From: Methanoregula sp.
GTDB lineage: Archaea; Halobacteriota; Methanomicrobia; Methanomicrobiales; Methanospirillaceae
Length of the DNA: 29,182 bases
Reading direction: 5' to 3'
Assembly (NCBI GenBank): GCA_023228295.1
Contig: JALOBP010000032.1
Span: forward strand, 1-29,182
Shown: positions 24,316 through 29,182 of the stretch, one piece after another
How the letters are laid out: each line of letters begins with the position of its first letter
Numbering within the stretch: position 1 is the first letter of the stretch
Notes under the pieces: generated by a model
Database searches by the model: none
Told to the model about the DNA's origin: nothing
What the model saw: only the letters and a program-made list of their open reading frames with translations
Program-made: the position numbers and the translations under genes

Positions 24316-24860
24316 TAAAATCCTATAACAATGGGCGGCGGGAGGTAATGAGATTATTGTGGTACCGTTCCGTAGTAGCGGGCTGGAGAGGTTGTGCAGC
24401 CCGTAACACCCCTTCGTCAGCGGCGTTCCCAGTGGGCCCGGGCCCGGAGGATTTGTGGTGAGGGGCTAGTTTAACAGAACCATAGAGGGGAGGGCAGAAA
24501 TAAGAGGGGGGGGATCTGGTCGGCAACTCTTTTTCAATAAAGGTAGGGTAAAAATTTTTTCAACGCAATCCAATATAAAAAAAATCGGATCCTGATTGAT
24601 CCGGAATCATTTTTAGATCGCTATCGTGATCCTGCTGAAACATAAAAAAATTAAAACCTGATTGAAAAATAAAAATCACGATCCGGGAAAAGGATGGGAA
24701 AGCCGGTTCATTTCCGGGTAACCTCGCATCAGGTTTCTGCGGGGGTTCATGCTCGTTATTCCAGCCAGGGCCGGGTTGCTGATACGAAACCGGTAAGAAA
24801 TAAGGAACAGGAAATCTACGCGTTCTGGGATATCGTTGCAGCCGGGGCAGAAAATCCGCC
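24316..24860. other. Long spacer with several potential hairpins; no supported gene
   Basis: Between aspS and the next gene there are 588 bases without a convincing frame. A GC-rich part (about 24375-24475) contains the stem CGGGCTG/CAGCCCG (24379-24385 with 24397-24403) and a possible CCCCT/AGGGG closing pair. An AT-rich part holds CGGATC/GATCCG (24586-24591 with 24598-24603), an ATCGTGAT/ATCACGAT inverted pair (near 24622 and 24674), and a repeated CCTGATTGA (24591 and about 24657). It could hold a small RNA, but none is recognised. Confidence 0.4.
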
Positions 24861-24870
24861 ACATTTATAT
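24861..24870 (+). promoter_or_regulatory. TATA box of the gene at 24904
   Basis: ACATTTATAT predicts a start near 24892. This is just ahead of the GGAG ribosome-binding site at 24894-24897 and the ATG at 24904. Confidence 0.6.
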
Positions 24871-24903
24871 TTCGTCCACTCGTTTGTTGAATAGGAGAAT
24901 TAC

Positions 24904-25413
24904 ATGACAGATAGCACTATTGAAAAGACCACTCCGAAAGAAAAAGCCGGCTGGGGCCTCGGGACGAAGATTCTTCTCGGGATTATCGCGCTCGTGGTTA
25001 TCATTTCGATCCTCGCAGTTGTCACCTTGACAGTCGCAGTTATCGACTCACAGACCGGGACCTCGTTCCCCTACACCACGACCTACCGGGTCAGCATCCC
25101 GGACGGTGAACCCGTTACCATGGGCACTACCAAGATCCTTGTCATGACCTACGAGGACGAGGTTGTTACCGAAGTTGATGGCGTGAAGGAGAAACTGGTT
25201 GTCGGTCAGGAACGCATTATCAGCCCGCGCTATGCACGGGTCTCCGCACTCGGCGTCCCGATGTTGGACACAGATTTCCAGATCACTCTCAAGTATCTCG
25301 GCACATCCGGGAATAACGCCCTGTTTGACATGAACATCAAAACCTCAAAACAAGTCCCCGAGATGGTCATCAGCAAACTGATCCCGCCGAAAATGAACGC
25401 TGTGCCGAACTGA
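24904..25413 (+). CDS. Single-pass membrane protein with extracytoplasmic beta-rich domain
   Basis: This 169-residue protein has a polar N-terminus (1-20), one membrane helix at about residues 23-48 (ILLGIIALVVIISILAVV) and an outer domain of about 115 residues. The outer domain is rich in beta strands (TTTYRVSIPDGEPVTMGT, YEDEVVTEVDGVKEKLVVG). A GGAG ribosome-binding site 6 bases before the ATG and a TATA box fix the start. No family is recognised. It ends tail to tail with the propeller lipoprotein gene across a shared terminator. Confidence 0.75.
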   Translation: MTDSTIEKTTPKEKAGWGLGTKILLGIIALVVIISILAVVTLTVAVIDSQTGTSFPYTTTYRVSIPDGEPVTMGTTKILVMTYEDEVVTEVDGVKEKLVVGQERIISPRYARVSALGVPMLDTDFQITLKYLGTSGNNALFDMNIKTSKQVPEMVISKLIPPKMNAVPN

Positions 25414-25414
25414 T

Positions 25415-25435
25415 AAAAAAAAGATTCTTTTTTTC
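25415..25435. terminator. Bidirectional terminator between convergent genes
   Basis: The 22-base gap between the two stops is an A8 run, GATTC and a T7 run. It gives a T-run on each strand and a weak AAGA/TCTT stem, so one element can end both transcripts. Confidence 0.6.
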
Positions 25436-27568
25436 TTATTCAACGTACCGCATTATTCCCGGATACAACACATCATCCCTCCCGTCCAGCGTGATTGTTG
25501 CAACCGTTGTGTTGATGTTATCAATCGGGTTTGCGAGAATCTTCGCTGTCGAGAGCGTGTAGAGCGTGTCGCCGATCCAGAGCGAGCGCTTCACCTCGTT
25601 CTTCGAGCTGCCATAGTAATAGTACCCGCTGCTGCCAGTACCGTGCTCCACGGTGCCCCGCAGGACAAAGCCGGTTGACGGATCCACGCCGAAGACGTAC
25701 GCCCCGTACCAGACCTGCGGCTGGTTGCCACTGATTTTCTCAGCCGCTGACGTGTCCTGCTTCACGACACGGGTCGGGATCACGAGGAGATTTTTCTGTT
25801 TATCGAAGAGGAACGCCTTGTGGTCCGAGAGTGCTGCCGAGTCCGAACCTGAATCCCCGATCTCGACTTTTCCCACCTGCTTCGGGTTCTCCACGTTGGT
25901 CACATCAAAGAGGGCGAGCTTGATCCCCTGCGTTGAGACGCCGCCCCACTCATTCGTCCCCGTCTCCTTGCCCAGCCCGATGATATGGGTGCTGTCATAC
26001 GGGTGGAGGTAGTCAGAGTAGCCTGGAATCTTGAGCTTGCCGAGGATCTTCGGGCTTGCCGGTATAGAGAGGTCGATCACAAAGAACGGGTCGACCCGCT
26101 TGTAGGTCACCATGTAGAGTCGGTCGCCGATGAACCGGGTCGAGTAGATTGTCTCCTGCTCCGCAATGTGGGTCAGTTCGCCAATCGTCTTCATACCAGA
26201 GTCCAGCACGAACACATTATTGTACTCGTACGATCCCCGGGTCGTATAGACATTCGAAGTGGTTGCGACACGGAGGTTGTTATTGTACTCATCCATCGCG
26301 AACTGGTTCTTGAGGTAGCCAGGCACCTCGCCCCGCGCTATGTACGTTATCGCACCGTTGTTGATCGCGATCTTGTGGATAGCCGTCGTGCTCTGGTCGA
26401 TCTCCTTTTTCGTAATCTTCTCCGCTTCCTGTGCCTTCATTTCGGCGATTACACGCTGCTTCTCCGCGTCGCTCATCTTGTTGAAATCCTCCCAGAGTAC
26501 CGATGAGGTGGACCCGGACGAAGATTCCACGCTGCTTGCAGCCCGGTCATCGATTAAGATCACCGGCTCGGCCCCGCTCCGCACCGTGCGATAGACATTG
26601 TGGTACTTCTGGTAACTGATGTACATCGCGTCCTGCGAGACGTACATGATGTTGCCGCTTCCGACAAGGTACGTCTTTGCATCCTTCTCGTTCGCGCTGT
26701 TCGTGTCAAACGAGGTGACGGTGGTGAATGCATATTGTCGTTCGGGGTTGTCGAAGTAGTAGACATCCGGTGTTACTACACATTTCGTGTTCTCCCTCAC
26801 GCACGGGACATTGATCTTCTCGTCGCTATTGGTATACACCTGCTCGCGGGTGACAAGGTAGAGGTTGCTGCCGATCAGCCGGGCATCGATGTAATCCCCG
26901 TCAATCCCGTAATCTTTCGTAATCTCGGGGTTCTTCCGGTCGCTGATATCGTAGAAGACCACGTGGGTCGCAGGCGAATAGCTGCCATAATTGGGCATGG
27001 ACTTCATCTGCGAGGCATAGACCGGGCTGTCTCTACCCTCAGTGAATGAGGAGCCGGTGGTGAAGAGCACGAGCCGGTTGCCGGAGACAAAGATGTCTTT
27101 TGGCGTGTCGTCAATCAGGGTCTTTGAGATGATTGTAGCACCGGATGACGGGTAGGCGTCCACGATGGTAAGGGTGTCGCCCGAGATGACGTAGATGTAT
27201 TTTCCGTCATTCTTCACAAAGTCCGGTTCGTCAACACCAGCCACCTGTACGTTTGTGGTGGAGTAATCCGTTGTCCCGGCCGGGGGTATCGATGTGAACA
27301 TGCCATTAGCCGATTCGGCAGATGCCGCTTGCGGGACTACCATGGCAACATCCCTGGCCATTCCCACTCCTTTGGTATAATACTCGCCCTCCGCCTCCGC
27401 GACAAGCTTCGTGTTCTCCTCGATATACTCGCGGATCTCATCCGCTGAACTGAACTTTTTTATCTCCCCTGCTGCGGGATTCACCGTGGAACTGGTGCAG
27501 CCGGCTGTAATGATGGCAGCTATCACCAGCACCGTGAATGCAAGGGAAGAGAGTATCCTGCGTGACAT
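25436..27568 (-). CDS. Secreted beta-propeller lipoprotein (Beta_propel family)
   Basis: This 710-residue protein begins with a lipoprotein signal ending ITAGC (Cys24). It then matches the C-terminal beta-propeller domain family: STTNVQVAGVDEPDFVKNDG near residue 103, KYIYVISGDTLTIVDAYP after it, and later ITYIARGEVPGYLKNQFAMD and STRFIGDRLYMVTYKRVDPF. It should sit on the outer face of the membrane. A charged helical insert (about residues 359-393, NKMSDAEKQRVIAEMKAQEA) interrupts the propeller and may be a coiled coil. Cys256 and Cys263 could form a disulfide. The role is unknown, though some bacterial members are linked to proteases or surface binding. Confidence 0.85.
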   Translation of the reverse strand: MSRRILSSLAFTVLVIAAIITAGCTSSTVNPAAGEIKKFSSADEIREYIEENTKLVAEAEGEYYTKGVGMARDVAMVVPQAASAESANGMFTSIPPAGTTDYSTTNVQVAGVDEPDFVKNDGKYIYVISGDTLTIVDAYPSSGATIISKTLIDDTPKDIFVSGNRLVLFTTGSSFTEGRDSPVYASQMKSMPNYGSYSPATHVVFYDISDRKNPEITKDYGIDGDYIDARLIGSNLYLVTREQVYTNSDEKINVPCVRENTKCVVTPDVYYFDNPERQYAFTTVTSFDTNSANEKDAKTYLVGSGNIMYVSQDAMYISYQKYHNVYRTVRSGAEPVILIDDRAASSVESSSGSTSSVLWEDFNKMSDAEKQRVIAEMKAQEAEKITKKEIDQSTTAIHKIAINNGAITYIARGEVPGYLKNQFAMDEYNNNLRVATTSNVYTTRGSYEYNNVFVLDSGMKTIGELTHIAEQETIYSTRFIGDRLYMVTYKRVDPFFVIDLSIPASPKILGKLKIPGYSDYLHPYDSTHIIGLGKETGTNEWGGVSTQGIKLALFDVTNVENPKQVGKVEIGDSGSDSAALSDHKAFLFDKQKNLLVIPTRVVKQDTSAAEKISGNQPQVWYGAYVFGVDPSTGFVLRGTVEHGTGSSGYYYYGSSKNEVKRSLWIGDTLYTLSTAKILANPIDNINTTVATITLDGRDDVLYPGIMRYVE

Positions 27569-27796
27569 AATCGATCAGGATTCTTTATACCGGAAAAGAT
27601 AATGAATCTGGCGTTAACTGCGAAAAAAATGGCAGGTATCGCATTTATTCCTGAATGGGCCGGAAGGAGACACCCCATTTACGAGGCAATCCGGACAACT
27701 GCGGTTCCTGAATTGCACCCTTGCCGGATCACCGGGTTTTTCCTGATTATTCCCATATCTTCAAGCAACATTATACCGATTATTACTGAGGATCTC

Positions 27797-28759
27797 ATGA
27801 GTACGACCCTTGACAAGACTTCGCTCGATCAACTTAAAGAGAATACCGCACGGCTCTCGGTTATATCCAACACCGGGCTTGTCGTAATGAAATTCATCAT
27901 CGGTTTTGCCATCGGTTCGGTCAGTATCATCTCTGAAGCCATCCATTCTTCGATGGATCTCATCGCCGCCATCATCGCGTTCTTCTCGGTTCGGAAATCC
28001 GCCGAGCCACCCGATGAGGCCCATAAATTCGGCCACGGGAAGTTCGAGGATATCTCCGGGCTCATCGAGGCCCTGCTTATATTTGTGGCGGCAATCCTGA
28101 TCATCAAGGAGGCAGCTTCCAAACTTCTGGGCGAACCCTCTGAGCACTTTACCCCGGACCTGCTCATTTTCGGTATCGCCGTAATGGGCATATCTGCCCT
28201 CGTGAACTGGTATGTCTCGAGCCGGCTCATGAAGGTTGCGAAAGAGTCGGAGTCCATAGCGCTTGAGAGCGATGCGTGGCACCTGCGGACGGATGTGTAT
28301 ACCTCCGTCGGGGTCATGCTCGGGCTTGTCCTGATTAAGCTGACCGGCATCGCCATCTTCGACCCACTCTTTGCGCTGGGTGTGGCAGTCGTGATCATGA
28401 AAGCGGCATACGACCTCACGGTCCGCTCGCTCTCCGATCTGATTGACCACAGCATCCCACAAGAGGATGAGAACCGGATCATGGAGATCATCTGCGAGCA
28501 CTCAAGCGATTACGCGGGGTTCCACGACCTCAAGACCCGCAGATCGGGCCCCGAGATCTTTATCGAATTCCATCTCGTGATGCCGGGTGGGATAACTGTT
28601 TTGCAATCCCACGACTTCGCCGATCACCTCGAAGCCGATCTCAAGGTCGAATACCCGCGGGCGAATACCACCATCCATATCGAACCTTGCAGCGAGGGGA
28701 AATGTAACCGCTGCGGGTCGTTCTGCACATTTTCCCAAAAAAAGGGTACCATGCCATGA
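27797..28759 (+). CDS. Cation diffusion facilitator (zinc/iron/manganese-type efflux transporter)
   Basis: The ATG at 27797 gives 320 residues and has a GAGG ribosome-binding site about 5 bases upstream. A longer frame reaches 27602, but its first 65 residues do not look like a transporter. The metal site is complete: His50-xxx-Asp54 in SEAIHSSMD and His162-xxx-Asp166 in SDAWHLRTD, with KFGHGK near residue 77 as in the family. Six helices precede a cytoplasmic domain (FHDLKTRRSGPEIFIEFHLV). The protein ends with a Cys-rich tail (CSEGKCNRCGSFC) that may bind metal. It probably exports divalent cations against protons; the metal is not certain. Confidence 0.92.
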   Translation: MSTTLDKTSLDQLKENTARLSVISNTGLVVMKFIIGFAIGSVSIISEAIHSSMDLIAAIIAFFSVRKSAEPPDEAHKFGHGKFEDISGLIEALLIFVAAILIIKEAASKLLGEPSEHFTPDLLIFGIAVMGISALVNWYVSSRLMKVAKESESIALESDAWHLRTDVYTSVGVMLGLVLIKLTGIAIFDPLFALGVAVVIMKAAYDLTVRSLSDLIDHSIPQEDENRIMEIICEHSSDYAGFHDLKTRRSGPEIFIEFHLVMPGGITVLQSHDFADHLEADLKVEYPRANTTIHIEPCSEGKCNRCGSFCTFSQKKGTMP

Positions 28760-28909
28760 CCAGAAAAATTCACTTCGGGAATCTGGCATAACTATTGATC
28801 CAGAGAAAATTATTTTCGAACACGATACTATCCGCGAACGGTTAATTGTACCGGGCCTTTTTAAAAAAAAGGTGATTACTCATTATAAGCCACTAGTTTT
28901 GAAACCACC

Positions 28910-29107
28910 CCCCTCTTGCGCCACCAGTCCCCCGTGGGGGACGGGGCGCATTATGATTGGACGAGGTCGGTAACAGGAAATACGTCGTTATCGCAATTTG
29001 GGAGATGCCACAGTGGCGGGGGCGGAGGTGGAACCGAAGCCACCAAGAACGTCTGATGTATTGTTTCTGTAATAGATTTTCAAATAACCATAAAATGTTC
29101 TGGTGGC
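28910..29107 (+). ncRNA. Candidate structured RNA (speculative)
   Basis: There is no protein frame in 28760-29140. A TATA-like CATTATAAGC at about 28881-28890 would start a transcript near 28910. Right after it comes a strong two-part hairpin: TGCGCC (28917-28922) with GGCGCA (28945-28950), enclosing GTCCCC (28927-28932) with GGGGAC (28937-28942) and a CGTG loop. Further on, GCCACCAAGAAC (29039-29050) and GTTCTGGTGGC (29097-29107) can pair with one bulge. No known RNA family is recognised. Confidence 0.3.
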
Positions 29108-29140
29108 TCTAATTAAGGAATCACCAAAAAAAAGATTGGA

Positions 29141-29182
29141 TCAGATTAATTCTGTCGTGATCCGGTCATAGAAGACCGCTGC
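29141..29182 (-). CDS. Last 13 codons of a gene that begins outside the window
   Basis: Read on the minus strand from the right edge, the frame gives AAVFYDRITTELI and a TGA at 29141-29143, followed by a T8 run (about 29126-29133) that would suit a terminator. Too little is present to name it. Confidence 0.45.
   Translation of the reverse strand, partial: AAVFYDRITTELI

Noticed and set aside
22930..24318. 462-codon plus-strand frame opposite aspS
   Set aside because: aspS has all class II motifs on the minus strand; the plus frame is a shadow made by GC-rich codons.
24560..24862. 100-codon minus-strand frame upstream of the gene at 24904
   Set aside because: Rich in Phe, Pro and Arg without domain features or a ribosome-binding site, and it overlaps hairpin-rich AT sequence.
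27602..27796. Upstream extension of the cation transporter
   Set aside because: The transporter family begins near the ATG at 27797, which has a GAGG site. The TATA-like TTTATACC near 27586 would start transcription after 27602.

Overview
The window comes from a methanogenic archaeon, most likely of the order Methanomicrobiales (Methanoregula-like). The supporting genes are RadB, a two-domain CDC48/VAT ATPase, an archaeal-type aspartyl-tRNA synthetase with non-discriminating residues, a core methionine synthase, a PAS protein with an N-terminal winged helix, KaiC/RadA-like proteins, a PGF-type C-terminal sorting signal, and TATA boxes about 26 bases before expected transcription starts. Most genes are GC-rich, with GC-ending codons. 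The exception is a clearly AT-rich block at about 6.4-8.3 kb.

Layout. 1-3252 (minus): larC, radB and a PAS sensor, read right to left; larC and radB overlap by 4 bases. 3295-5727 (plus): cdc48, divergent from larC. 5728-9548: an accessory island with a small membrane protein, an AT-rich type II restriction-modification pair (methylase and endonuclease), a cluster of overlapping small ORFs, and a palindrome-rich spacer. The island ends at a decayed second copy of the cdc48 3' end (9549-9737), so it sits between an intact cdc48 terminus and a relic of one. 9855-11928: a zinc-ribbon membrane protein, a TauE/SafE permease and an isochorismatase-fold hydrolase. 12099-17034 (minus): an envelope operon of a lipoprotein with a sorting tail, a small two-helix protein, a possible 29-residue peptide, a polytopic membrane protein, and an exported 14-repeat propeller protein. 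17297-17653: a disordered basic protein. 17801-21126 (plus): an acyl-CoA synthetase-like ligase, then two tandem KaiC/RadA paralogues that share the same altered P-loop. 21158-24315 (minus): a zinc-ribbon membrane protein, methionine synthase and aspS. 24904-28759: a small membrane protein, a beta-propeller lipoprotein and a cation diffusion facilitator. 28760-29182: a possible structured RNA and the last codons of another gene.

The housekeeping part covers recombination (RadB), protein unfolding (CDC48), translation (AspRS), methionine synthesis and metal handling (LarC, CDF). The most interesting parts are the cdc48-bracketed defence island, the tandem P-loop-altered KaiC-like pair, the envelope operon and a long insertion in the second CDC48 ATPase domain. 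No integrase, transposase, CRISPR array, rRNA or convincing tRNA was seen.
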